DNA from: Prevotella sp.
Lineage (GTDB): Bacteria > Bacteroidota > Bacteroidia > Bacteroidales > Bacteroidaceae
Length of the DNA: 43,296 bases
Assembly (NCBI GenBank): GCA_016285245.1
Contig: JAEEQH010000025.1
Coordinates: 1-43,296, forward strand
Direction of reading: 5' to 3'
The notes beneath the pieces are model-generated. The model was not told the DNA's origin, ran no database searches, and was given only the letters and a program-made list of their open reading frames with translations. This document shows positions 32,004-40,458 of the stretch, in pieces. The first letter of the stretch is position 1. Every line of letters begins with the position of its first letter. The position numbers and the translations under genes are program-made.

Positions 32004-33317
32004 TTATCGGCCTTGGGGCATGCCGCCAGGGGCACCGCCACTGGGAACGGAGGTAGCACCTCTGGCTGAGGAGCCTATTCCCATCATGCCAGGCAAGGCG
32101 TTGAGTACGGGGGTATAGGTAGCCTTGAGGATGGTATTCTTGTTGTCGCGGAATGTGGTGACGATGTCGCCGAGATACTCGTTTCCGGCCTTTCCCTTCT
32201 GCATACGTACGAGTTGTTTGTAGTCACGATGCCAGTTCTTTGAACGCCCTTCGGTGGGGTTGTAGCGGCATTGCTCCGAGAGTGTCACCTTCATCTTGTA
32301 TTCGCCAGTGCCCCATGAGGGGTTGTTGGCGGAGACGGGCATATAGGAACGCGGTACGACGAAGCAGTCGCCCTCGACGTCAATCAACGGGCGATGCTGT
32401 GCGATGGCCTGCTTACGACTGTAGAAATAGACGGAGTCCGTTAGCTGGTCCTGACTGATGGGGATGTTGACTGAGAACGAGCCGAGCTTGACGTCCTGGA
32501 AAACTTGCACCAGCTCGTTAATCCAAGAGGAATAGAGGTCGATCTTGATATTGACGGTCGGCGACTGCTGCTCGTCGAAGCTGAACTGACTGATGGTGTT
32601 CCAGTAGTCGATCTCGTCCTGTGAGGCCTTGCCTTTCCGGGGTTGCTGGATATGGTTGGCTTTGAGGTTAGGCAGGAAGGACCTGTAGGGATAGAAGACG
32701 ATGGTGTCGACGACGAGATAGAACTTGGAGTGCAGGAAGAGGTGTTGGAACTTGGTGGTGTCGAGGTGACAGACCATCCGAAGCACTTCCTTGCCCCCTC
32801 TGTTGGCATTGAGCGTGATGCCGTCGAAATTCATGTCTGAGGGGTCCAGGGGCCCATATTCGGACTGTCGTGCATAGAAATCGCTCTGTCCCTTGACGGA
32901 CTGTAGGCTGTCGATGAAGGTACACTCTTTCTGACGCATCTCCTGCCAGGCTTTCTTCTGTTTTGAGCGTATCTGTGTGAGGTTGACGATTTCGGTTCCG
33001 ATAACGTTCACCACGGCAGCCACGCCACCGGCAAGCATGGCGTTTCCGAAATCGGTGAGGATGCTACGGTTGCGGGAGCGATAGTTGGAGGCCACCTTGT
33101 TGAGCATCTCCCGTTTCTCGCCATTCATGGGATTGACGTTGAGGACGAAGGACGTCTCGGCGCGGTTCATGTCGAGACCGTTCATCAGCGGATTCCCGTT
33201 TCCCTGCGGCGACACGGCAGGGCGCTCTGGCGAAGCGGCAGGGCGCTGTGGTTGAGCGTTTGCGAAGCTGACTCCTGCCAATATAACACATCCGAAAATA
33301 AATCGTCTTGTTTTCAT
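32004..33317 (-). CDS. Exported protein of unknown family
   Basis: 437 residues with a signal peptide (1-21, ending FANA). A Pro/Gln/Ser-rich stretch (24-45) follows, then a segment with a weakly hydrophobic glycine-rich helix (NAMLAGGVAAVVNVIGTEIV, about 93-112) that could insert in a membrane or be an amphipathic oligomerisation helix, then a beta-rich body (DTIVFYPYRSFLPNLKANH, NIKIDLYSSWINELVQVF) and a Gly/Pro/Met-rich tail (GGAPGGMPQGR). I do not recognise a family. The position between CHAT (19 bases) and RyR (46 bases) genes suggests a dedicated structural or pore-like component of the same machine, but this is only context. Confidence 0.6.
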   Translation of the reverse strand: MKTRRFIFGCVILAGVSFANAQPQRPAASPERPAVSPQGNGNPLMNGLDMNRAETSFVLNVNPMNGEKREMLNKVASNYRSRNRSILTDFGNAMLAGGVAAVVNVIGTEIVNLTQIRSKQKKAWQEMRQKECTFIDSLQSVKGQSDFYARQSEYGPLDPSDMNFDGITLNANRGGKEVLRMVCHLDTTKFQHLFLHSKFYLVVDTIVFYPYRSFLPNLKANHIQQPRKGKASQDEIDYWNTISQFSFDEQQSPTVNIKIDLYSSWINELVQVFQDVKLGSFSVNIPISQDQLTDSVYFYSRKQAIAQHRPLIDVEGDCFVVPRSYMPVSANNPSWGTGEYKMKVTLSEQCRYNPTEGRSKNWHRDYKQLVRMQKGKAGNEYLGDIVTTFRDNKNTILKATYTPVLNALPGMMGIGSSARGATSVPSGGAPGGMPQGR

Positions 33318-33336
33318 TGTTATGGGGTTTTGATGG

Positions 33337-35700
33337 TTATTCTAATCCGTCAATCAGTATGAAGGCGTCGTAATACTGAGGCTTCTGATAAGTCTTCCTC
33401 ACGACAAGGTCGGCGACACCCTTGCGTGGATATTTCTTCTCGACGACGGTAGTCGCCAATGTTGTCCTGGCGTTACGGAAGGCATCGTGTAGAGACTGCC
33501 CTTTTTCCAGATTGGCATAGAGTGTCTTCATCAACGTGATGGTGGCCTGGTCGTCGACCTCCCACAGACTGGCGATGACGGCCCGGACGCCGGCGGTTTT
33601 CAGTCCGCGCTGCAAGCCCGACACGCCGTCGACGGTAATATATCCCAAGCCCGACTGACAAGCTGATAACGTCACCAAGTCCACATCGGAGAGATCCATA
33701 CCGGCCAATTCGCGGGCAGAAAGGATACCGTCAGGCTGCGAAGCATCAAACGCGTGATTTTTCATGTTCCCCTCAGCACCAGCCAAGAACAGGCAACTCT
33801 GCGAAAGCTGGATATCAGTCTGAACGGGGCGGATATCTGTACCCATGGTAGCTGCCTCAGCAAAATAGCCATGGGTGGAGATCAACACCAGATGGTATTT
33901 GTTCATCAGCGTTCTCATGGCTGTCTCCGTGACTGAGTCGGCACGCAATACCATATCTTCCTTCCTGTGACGAAGCTCCTCTACAGAATCAACTTCGGCT
34001 TTTGACCCATTGAGATAAGCCAAGCCCATGCCTTTGCCAGACATCAGGGAGTAGGCCTGTTCGTCATTGCTTATTGCCGAAGCAGGAGAGTCGCATTGAA
34101 CGGCATAATCAACGCCGCCACACATCAGCATATTGTCCGTACGGACCTTTCTACGACTATCTGTCAACAGACGGGTGGACGTCAGACGGTAGAAAGACTT
34201 TGACTTCAGTTCCTCAGGAAGAAGATACTCGATAGCCAACTGGTGGAAGATGCCATCCGCTGCGAAATAGACATTCTGGTTCTTACCTATTGCTTTCTGC
34301 AACACCTCATTCCATATCGTCGATGGCAGCTGCTGACAGTCGTAAAGCAAATTCTTGTCTTCATGAGCCGTAGAGCATAGTGCATCGCCAACAGAAAGAT
34401 TCTCTTTTAGCTCTATCTGCTTGAATGCCGATAAGGGCATGATGTGCACAAAAGCAGGAGAAGCAGCATCTTTGGCCAAGACCACAGCAGCTATCTGCAT
34501 CGCTCCCGCCTTCTCATAGCAAACGAACTCAATGGCGACCGAAGAGGCCGGCATTTTCTCCTGCACCGTCTTCCAATTGGTCCTAATGGCAGAGAGCGCC
34601 TTTTTCTTCTGAGTCCCGGTCATGCCCTCCTTGAAGTCGCGCCCCATCTGCAGCAGCACCGCCTTGCTATAGAGCGCCACGTCGTAGAGCAGCCCCGGGG
34701 CTTTGGCCTCCAAGCGGAAGCAGTCCGTGACAAACGGCTGTTCGGCCATCCAGTACTGCTCGCGTTCCGACTCACTCATGTCGACGAAGCTGTCGTCGAT
34801 AAAACGGCGCGAGATAGTCAGGTACTCCTGGTAAAGGGTCGTAGCCTCGGGCGTGTACTTTCCCGTCGCGTCATATTGCAGCATCAGGATTTTGGCTTTC
34901 TTACGAAGGGCCTCGGCATAGAGGCGCTGGGGGTTGGCGTTCCGGAAGAATTGCCTGACACCCTCGATGTCCTTCAGGGCCTCGGCGAAACGCCCGAGAC
35001 GTGCCAGACAAAGCGCCCGCTGCGAACGGACTGTCTGGATGTTCTGCTGCGTCTCCTTGCTGCGTGCATCGTCCTGATAAGGTGCACTGGCGAGTATGGA
35101 GTCCAGACTGGCCAATGCCTTTTCGTACAATCCCTGCTTATAGTACAACTGTGCCAGGTCGTCATAGACCCTGTTCAGGAACACGTCGTTGCCGGGAAAA
35201 CGGCCAAGACGCAAGGCGGTGGAAAGATACACCTCGGCCGAGTCGTATGCCTCAGTAAGATAGCAGCGGCTACCGTCAATCTTTGCCAGTTCGGCTTGCA
35301 TGGCATTCACGACAGCCTCGGACTCACTACCGTTCTTCCATGGTTTGTCATGAAGGGCTTGCCGCAGCTCCTGGGAGATGGCGTACATATCCGTATAAAT
35401 GCCCAACATATAGGCTATCTCGGCCTTACTCTTCTTGACAGTCCAGTAAGGGTGAGAGAAATCGGTGTCGCTCAGCTGTGCCGCACGGATATGCTTCTTC
35501 GAAAGCCCTTCGTCAACCGCCCTTTCGGCCAACAATATCTGACGATAAGCCTCCAGATAGTTCTTGGATTCGTTCTGGTCGAAAGAGGCTGCATACAGGT
35601 CATAGGCCTTGTCGTCGAACACGTCCTCAGCCTGCTGACCATAAGTGGGAATAGCCAGGAGACATATATAGAATATGGTATATACAACTTTCCTACTCAT
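33337..35700 (-). CDS. Exported TPR-CHAT (caspase-like) protein
   Basis: 787 residues from the ATG at 35700, which directly begins a signal peptide (MSRKVVYTIFYICLLAIPTYGQ). Residues about 30-300 are helical TPR-like repeats (for example DDLAQLYYKQGLYEKALASL). The C-terminal 350 residues are a CHAT domain, a caspase/HetF-related peptidase: catalytic His about 610 in LVLISTHGYF and Cys about 681 in LVTLSACQSGLG, with the following VDGVSGLQRGLKTAGVRAVI typical of CHAT. Both catalytic residues are present, so proteolytic activity is expected. The export signal places the caspase-like enzyme in the periplasm, whereas CHAT effectors of defence systems are usually cytosolic. The start overlaps the pseudokinase gene by 8 bases. 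Confidence 0.88.
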   Translation of the reverse strand: MSRKVVYTIFYICLLAIPTYGQQAEDVFDDKAYDLYAASFDQNESKNYLEAYRQILLAERAVDEGLSKKHIRAAQLSDTDFSHPYWTVKKSKAEIAYMLGIYTDMYAISQELRQALHDKPWKNGSESEAVVNAMQAELAKIDGSRCYLTEAYDSAEVYLSTALRLGRFPGNDVFLNRVYDDLAQLYYKQGLYEKALASLDSILASAPYQDDARSKETQQNIQTVRSQRALCLARLGRFAEALKDIEGVRQFFRNANPQRLYAEALRKKAKILMLQYDATGKYTPEATTLYQEYLTISRRFIDDSFVDMSESEREQYWMAEQPFVTDCFRLEAKAPGLLYDVALYSKAVLLQMGRDFKEGMTGTQKKKALSAIRTNWKTVQEKMPASSVAIEFVCYEKAGAMQIAAVVLAKDAASPAFVHIMPLSAFKQIELKENLSVGDALCSTAHEDKNLLYDCQQLPSTIWNEVLQKAIGKNQNVYFAADGIFHQLAIEYLLPEELKSKSFYRLTSTRLLTDSRRKVRTDNMLMCGGVDYAVQCDSPASAISNDEQAYSLMSGKGMGLAYLNGSKAEVDSVEELRHRKEDMVLRADSVTETAMRTLMNKYHLVLISTHGYFAEAATMGTDIRPVQTDIQLSQSCLFLAGAEGNMKNHAFDASQPDGILSARELAGMDLSDVDLVTLSACQSGLGYITVDGVSGLQRGLKTAGVRAVIASLWEVDDQATITLMKTLYANLEKGQSLHDAFRNARTTLATTVVEKKYPRKGVADLVVRKTYQKPQYYDAFILIDGLE

Positions 35701-36874
35701 GATTCCGCGAATTATAATTGATGAGTGCAAAAGCCATATTCTTGCCAGACTTGTTTCGAATGGTCAGCGTGAAGGCGTCCTCCTTCTTCAGTTTCTGTTG
35801 CAGCTGGATATAGCAGACACCGTTGTCCTTGAACACTTTACCATTGGGAACGGAGGCCTCAAAGTCGGCATTCTTCTCGAACGGTATGACGGCAAAGATC
35901 TGCGTCCCCTCGCGACCGCCAACCTGATAGCTCACCGCCAGGTCCTTCTTCACCGTGATCTCCAGTAACGAATACTTGTAACGGGGGTCACGACCGTCGC
36001 GGAAGCGGCCACCGGCATTGGTGACGCCACCATGACGCTTCAGGATGCTGAAGCCGACGTCGTTCAGGCCAAAGACATCGACCACGTCCTTCGTCGTACA
36101 CTCGCCCTTCTTGTCGACAGCGAGCTCGTCCATCATCGTCCAGTTCATGTCACGGTCCATGGCACGGCTCACCTTCGTCATGTTCTGCGGCGAACGGAGA
36201 TCCTGGCAACGTAGTACCAGGGCCACCATCTCGTCGGGGATTGCTGAGCGGTCGAAGCTGGTTTTCTCCTGGGCCAGAAGACGACAGGGAGATGACAAGA
36301 GCAAGAACATGAGCAGCAGCGGCACCATCTCCTCGGGCCAGAACGTCACGAGGGAACGCTCATAGCTCTTCCCGGCCATGCCCGTCAAACGCTTCCTGGA
36401 AACAGCAGGGCGGGCAAGCGCCTCTTCGGCCTGACGGACGATCTCACTTCTTGTCGGGCGGTCGTTAGGTGAGAAACTCAGACAGCGCCAAATCAGGGTG
36501 CTGAGGTCACGGCCGGCATGGGTAGAACTGATACGCGGAATCCTTGTCTCTGCGGTCTGCGTCTCACCGCCCTTGCCCTCAAAAACATTCGTCCCCGTAC
36601 TGGCATAAAACGCCAAGGCACCTATCGACCATACTTCCGAAGACTCCTGCGGCGTGCCACCACCGGCGAACGTCTCCGGGGCAGCAAAGGCGCTGGACGT
36701 CTCAGCCCCTCCGGCTTTCAACAGGAACGTGTTTCCTGTAATGACGACACGCTGGGGGGAGACGCCCGACAGCTCGCCGTTGCCACAACCAGCCAGACTC
36801 AATAGCAGCTGCCAGACAGTGCGCTCGGTCGTATTGCCGGCAATATCGTTCAGTGTCAGTTCTTTCTTCATCAT
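35693..36874 (-). CDS. Pseudokinase C-lobe - membrane helix - periplasmic domain protein
   Basis: 393 residues. Residues about 20-155 align in pattern with the C-lobe of Hanks kinases: a decayed catalytic loop SGVSPQRVVITGN (36-48; the Asp and Asn of HRDxxxxN are missing), AGG (54-56) at DFG, FAAPETF (63-69) at the APE motif, EVWSIGALAFYASTG (80-94) as helix F, and LIWRCLSFSPNDRPT (127-141) as the C-lobe signature. No ATP-binding lobe is present. A membrane helix follows (about 183-201), then a beta-rich domain of about 190 residues with no recognised family, predicted periplasmic. It probably works as a docking or scaffold protein rather than an enzyme. Its start ATG overlaps the stop of the trypsin gene (ATGA). 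Confidence 0.72.
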   Translation of the reverse strand: MMKKELTLNDIAGNTTERTVWQLLLSLAGCGNGELSGVSPQRVVITGNTFLLKAGGAETSSAFAAPETFAGGGTPQESSEVWSIGALAFYASTGTNVFEGKGGETQTAETRIPRISSTHAGRDLSTLIWRCLSFSPNDRPTRSEIVRQAEEALARPAVSRKRLTGMAGKSYERSLVTFWPEEMVPLLLMFLLLSSPCRLLAQEKTSFDRSAIPDEMVALVLRCQDLRSPQNMTKVSRAMDRDMNWTMMDELAVDKKGECTTKDVVDVFGLNDVGFSILKRHGGVTNAGGRFRDGRDPRYKYSLLEITVKKDLAVSYQVGGREGTQIFAVIPFEKNADFEASVPNGKVFKDNGVCYIQLQQKLKKEDAFTLTIRNKSGKNMAFALINYNSRNHE

Positions 36875-38286
36875 CGTCTGTATGTTACGGAGTCTTCTTC
36901 TACATAGTCACCATGGGCATGCATGGTCACCACTTCTGTGACGGGAACGGCCCAGAACAGTCCCTGACTGGCACGGCCGTCGGCTTTAGAGACGATGCCA
37001 ATGACCTTCAGAGCATCACCAATCTTGGCAAAGACGGGACCGCCGGAGTTGCCGGGGTTGATGGGTGCCGACAGCTGGAGACAGCCGACGGGGGCCTGCA
37101 GGCTGTCATGATACTCAAAAGCCATCAGGTTGCCATAGACCACAGACACCATCTCAGCGTCGTTATCGTTCAGCGGATAGCCTATCACGGCAATGTCCTG
37201 ATGACCACCCTTGGCAAAGGTCACGAGATCATCCCAGTCTGCCAACGTTATCTCCGACTTGACGGCATCGGCAGCCAGGGCGGCAGCCTTCACATAGGCG
37301 AAATCGCCCAGCTCCATGTCGCGACGGTGGGCTATCGGGAAGATGGTGCGCCAGTAGAACACCTTTTCGCCTGTTCCAAGACGCATCACCATGTCGCGAC
37401 TCTTGTTCATCGAGAAGTCCGTCGAGTAGTAGTCATAACGCTCGAGCCCCTTGCTGATCACACAGTGCGCACGCAGCCGGTACTTCTGGTAGCCGGCCAA
37501 ACGGTTCTCGGTCTCGGCCGTCGTGGCCAGCCTCACCTCAGGCGACATCTTGTTACGGTCGGGGACGCCGTCCCATTCCTCGTCGTTAATCCACGGCTCT
37601 ATACAGTGGCGTGCCGTCACAAACAGGCTGTCGCTCGTCAGGAACGCCGTTCCCTCGGCTACCTCTTCCAACTCTATCGCCTCCGTAACGGTCAGCGTAT
37701 GGACACCGTCGACGACCATGTCACACTCCAGATAAACGGAGTCCACCACGACGTGGTATGTCGACTGGCAGAACGCATTCAAGTCGAGGTGGCGGAGGTC
37801 CTGCTCACGGGGAGCGAGGAGGGCATAGGCAGCGATGCCAATGGCCAGCACGGTGAGGGCAACCGTCACCAGGAAGTAACGGCGCTGGCTCTGGTGCTTC
37901 TTGTAGACGAAACCGCTACTGACGTCATAGTCGCCGTCATCAAACACCTCAAACTTCAGCTCTTCCACCTGCTCACCATCGCTAAAGGACAGCGTGTCGC
38001 CACTGTTCAGCGACTGGGCAATACCGACCTCCTCGCCATTTACCATGACATGGCGGCTGTCCGAACGCCTCGTCACATACCATCCGCCAGACGGTGACAA
38101 TTGACCGTCTGCTGTCTGTTGAGGAAGGATCGAGGCATAGAGCTCCGGCTCGTACATCTCCGATTCAGGCAACTGGAGGTCACAGACAGTTCCCTGTCCG
38201 ATGCTCAGCGCCTTGTTGCCATTAAGCATACAGTCGCCAAGTCGAGCCTTGTCCGATGACGAGATATAGGTCAGTCTGTAATACAT
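36871..38286 (-). CDS. FHA-like - membrane helix - trypsin-like serine protease
   Basis: 471 residues. Residues about 1-115 look like a forkhead-associated fold: ALSIGQGTVCDLQLP (26-40), a beta turn with GGWYVTRRSDSRHVMVNGEEV (67-87, containing the NG turn) and LNSGDTLSFSDG (93-104). The usual phosphothreonine contacts are altered (GQ for GR; EPELYAS where SRxHA is expected). A membrane helix spans about 137-157. The exported part is a chymotrypsin/HtrA-like protease with His227 in FVTARHC, Asp328 in ELGDFAYVKA and Ser414 in PINPGNSGGPVF, so the triad is complete. It lacks a PDZ domain of its own; PDZ-like modules are in other products of the unit. The start overlaps the preceding gene by 16 bases. 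Confidence 0.85.
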   Translation of the reverse strand: MYYRLTYISSSDKARLGDCMLNGNKALSIGQGTVCDLQLPESEMYEPELYASILPQQTADGQLSPSGGWYVTRRSDSRHVMVNGEEVGIAQSLNSGDTLSFSDGEQVEELKFEVFDDGDYDVSSGFVYKKHQSQRRYFLVTVALTVLAIGIAAYALLAPREQDLRHLDLNAFCQSTYHVVVDSVYLECDMVVDGVHTLTVTEAIELEEVAEGTAFLTSDSLFVTARHCIEPWINDEEWDGVPDRNKMSPEVRLATTAETENRLAGYQKYRLRAHCVISKGLERYDYYSTDFSMNKSRDMVMRLGTGEKVFYWRTIFPIAHRRDMELGDFAYVKAAALAADAVKSEITLADWDDLVTFAKGGHQDIAVIGYPLNDNDAEMVSVVYGNLMAFEYHDSLQAPVGCLQLSAPINPGNSGGPVFAKIGDALKVIGIVSKADGRASQGLFWAVPVTEVVTMHAHGDYVEEDSVTYRR

Positions 38287-39716
38287 GTCTTGATAATGAG
38301 AGGAATACCTTGAATCAATGCCATATCGTATACGTTGACGTTCTTACCCGTACTGTCGGAACGGAGATCGTCAAACGAACGGAGGTCGTAGTGGGCTTTC
38401 TTCGTATTGCGCAGAATCTTCTTCTGGCTGATATCTGTCTCTATCAGGGCTTGCTCTTCATTGGTAACGGGACGATAGCCCAGGATCAGCTCTTCCACGC
38501 TCCAGCGGTTATGCTCCACCTCGGTCAGCATATTAATCTCGTCCATTGTCAGCGCATAGTACTCCTGCCAGTCCTCAGAGGAGTGGCCGATAGAGTGCAT
38601 CTTCGTGCCGAGCGTCATCGCGTTGAAGATATTCGAGTACTGCTTGGGCAGCGAACCGACCTCCTTCCACTGCGTCTCCAAGACATCCTCGAGAATCGTG
38701 GAAGGCGCCGTAATGGGGTCATCAGGCTGCAGCGAGAAGCAGTGCCTGTAGACATAGTTCACACGCTGAGCCAGCTGCTTCAGCGTCCGAAGGGTGTTAA
38801 TATCGCAACATTCATTGCCAAAGGGGTAGAGCGACGCATAAGCTCCGCTGCCGGTCACAGCACGCAGCATCTCGCTGTCCTCGGTATGGCAAAGAACGGG
38901 TATTTCTTCTTGATAGATGGCCTCCGGCAGTCCGAAAGCCTCGCTGTAATTCTTCTCAGAGTCCGGATGGCAGAAGGCTATCGTCAGAAGCTGACGATCG
39001 TCACTACTCCACTCTGTCAGTTTCTGTCTGACGGCGGCATTCCTGACGTCGCCGTTGACAAACTCCCATTCCACATCCACAAAGTCCTTACGACTCTTCT
39101 CGTACAGCGGACGATGAAGCGTGCAACATGGATTGGCATCATAAAGGTCTATGGTACGGTAATACGAGCTATCAAAGAGGTGTACATAGCGCTGAGTCAG
39201 TCGGTCCCTACCCTCAAAGACATTCGGGGCGATGATCGTAATCCTGGTCCTCAGACGCGAGTCCCTGCAGTAGTTCGGGTAGTGGGCCACCAGCGCAGCA
39301 TTCATCACAAGGGCCTCAGCCTGCGACGAGAAGCCGATAACAACCAAGTGGACCACGGTGTCGCTGTCAAACGAGATGGGGCGCCTGTCCAACGACGGGA
39401 AAGTGGAGGCTTGGTTTGGCAGCTTCACAAAGACGGTCTTGGCCGACAGGTCCTCCATCGTCGTGGCAAACACGTCAGCCTTTTCCTCAATCTCCTTCTG
39501 CAGACCAACCGTCTCGAGCAGCCACAGCGACGTCTGGTCCTGTAAGATGAGGTAACACGACAGACGGCTGCCGTCAGCGTCATCATACTTCGCAGCCTCC
39601 TCGCGAAGCCGTCTCATGGCAGCACTGTCGTCATGCTCCTCAAAAACCATTTCACCGGCAGCCCGCTCACGGGCTGCCAGTGAATGGTCTTTCCGGGATG
39701 TGCTTATGATAAGCAT
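38271..39716 (-). CDS. Rossmann (TrkA-N-like) - RyR protein
   Basis: 481 residues, cytosolic. A mostly helical N-terminus (1-118) leads to TVVHLVVIGFSSQAEALVM (120-138) and AALVAHYPNY, the pattern of TrkA-N-type NAD-binding Rossmann folds linked to RyR domains; the glycine loop GxGxxG is here GFSSQA, so classical dinucleotide binding may be weakened. Further strands (TRITIIAPN, RQLLTIAFCHPD) complete the fold. The C-terminal part contains a RyR domain: MLTEVEHNRWSVEELILGYRP, then YDLRSFDDL. ATG 39716 has an AAAGAGA-like site upstream; a second ATG at 39650 follows a hairpin and is an alternative start. With the second RyR protein and TIR-SIR2 in the same unit, an NAD-derived ligand is a reasonable guess. 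Confidence 0.75.
   Translation of the reverse strand: MLIISTSRKDHSLAARERAAGEMVFEEHDDSAAMRRLREEAAKYDDADGSRLSCYLILQDQTSLWLLETVGLQKEIEEKADVFATTMEDLSAKTVFVKLPNQASTFPSLDRRPISFDSDTVVHLVVIGFSSQAEALVMNAALVAHYPNYCRDSRLRTRITIIAPNVFEGRDRLTQRYVHLFDSSYYRTIDLYDANPCCTLHRPLYEKSRKDFVDVEWEFVNGDVRNAAVRQKLTEWSSDDRQLLTIAFCHPDSEKNYSEAFGLPEAIYQEEIPVLCHTEDSEMLRAVTGSGAYASLYPFGNECCDINTLRTLKQLAQRVNYVYRHCFSLQPDDPITAPSTILEDVLETQWKEVGSLPKQYSNIFNAMTLGTKMHSIGHSSEDWQEYYALTMDEINMLTEVEHNRWSVEELILGYRPVTNEEQALIETDISQKKILRNTKKAHYDLRSFDDLRSDSTGKNVNVYDMALIQGIPLIIKTCITD
39651..39684 (-). other. Stable hairpin near the start of the Rossmann-RyR gene
   Basis: GGCAGCCCG (39657-39665), loop CTCA, CGGGCTGCC (39670-39678), extended by TTCAC/GTGAA on the outside. 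It falls at codons 11-22 if translation starts at 39716, or directly before the ATG at 39650. Confidence 0.55.
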
Positions 39717-39725
39717 AAAATCTCT

Positions 39726-40391
39726 TTAGTTCGTACGCAGGATGTACTGGTTGTACACACGGCCGCGGTTCACAATCTTAATACGGAAGTTACCCGTCCA
39801 GCGCGGTGTCCAAGAGACGATGCAGTCGTCAGTATAGTCGGCATCTCTGGCAATCAGGTTGCCGTTGCTGTCATACACGTAAAGGTCAAGGTCGGTGTCA
39901 CCGTCGCCAATCACCATCACCATAGCCAGCTCACCGGCACGGAAACTGATGTTATAAACGTCAGTACCACCAGCGCTCACACGGCTTCTGGCATACTTTG
40001 CGCCACCAACGGCACCACGGACATTGTTCTTCACATCGTCGATCAAAGCCAGCAGTACGCCGTCCTCACCAGCCATCGTCTGGGCGTCGGCAAGCAGCTG
40101 CTCGGGATCCAGTGTTACCTGACCACCCTTCTTGCCACCCTCAGGAGCAGGACGCATCTCTTCAATCTCAGCCTTCTTTCTGGCCTCAAGCGAGAAGCCC
40201 GACTGCTTCGACAGACGAGCTGCCTGAATCAGCGACAGGGCATCCTTCGTAGCATAGCCATACTTCGACAACTCAGCTGCGACGCGAAGCGTGTTCTCCG
40301 ACTGAGGAATGACTACAGTTGTGTCTTTCTCTTCCTGAGCCATGACTGCCAACGGCAGCATCAAGGCGATCATTGCAAAAAATTTCTTCAT
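39726..40391 (-). CDS. Exported protein with PPC-type domain
   Basis: 221 residues with a signal peptide (1-18, ending LAVMA). Residues about 25-130 are helical and charged with a Gly/Lys turn. Residues about 138-221 match the bacterial pre-peptidase C-terminal (PPC) beta-sandwich: YNISFRAGELAMVMVIGDG, DTDLDLYVYDSNGNLIARD, VSWTPRWTGNFRIKIVN, and a final NQYILRTN. PPC domains usually accompany secreted proteases; here it is separate and could act as a binding or inhibitory partner of the trypsin-like or CHAT proteins (inference). It lies 9 bases before the Rossmann-RyR gene and 64 bases after the repeat-protein gene. Confidence 0.75.
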   Translation of the reverse strand: MKKFFAMIALMLPLAVMAQEEKDTTVVIPQSENTLRVAAELSKYGYATKDALSLIQAARLSKQSGFSLEARKKAEIEEMRPAPEGGKKGGQVTLDPEQLLADAQTMAGEDGVLLALIDDVKNNVRGAVGGAKYARSRVSAGGTDVYNISFRAGELAMVMVIGDGDTDLDLYVYDSNGNLIARDADYTDDCIVSWTPRWTGNFRIKIVNRGRVYNQYILRTN

Positions 40392-40426
40392 TTCTTTAAA
40401 TCATTTAATTGGTTAGTAAAAATATT

Positions 40427-40458
40427 AATTCTTTAATTCTTCAATTCTTCAATTTTTA
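40427..40458. repeat. 8-base AATTCTTC-type tandem repeat in the gap between the first two genes of the unit
   Basis: Units 40427-40434, 40435-40442 and 40443-40450 are AATTCTT(T/C), followed by AATTTTTA. The stop codon of the repeat-protein gene (40456-40458) lies in the last unit. The rest of the 64-base gap is AT-rich without a promoter match. Confidence 0.7.

Noticed and set aside
36853..39545. Plus-strand open frames of over 400 residues (36853-38097, 38256-39545, also 34444-35721)
   Set aside because: Shadows of the trypsin, Rossmann-RyR and CHAT genes, which have full catalytic or domain motifs on the minus strand.
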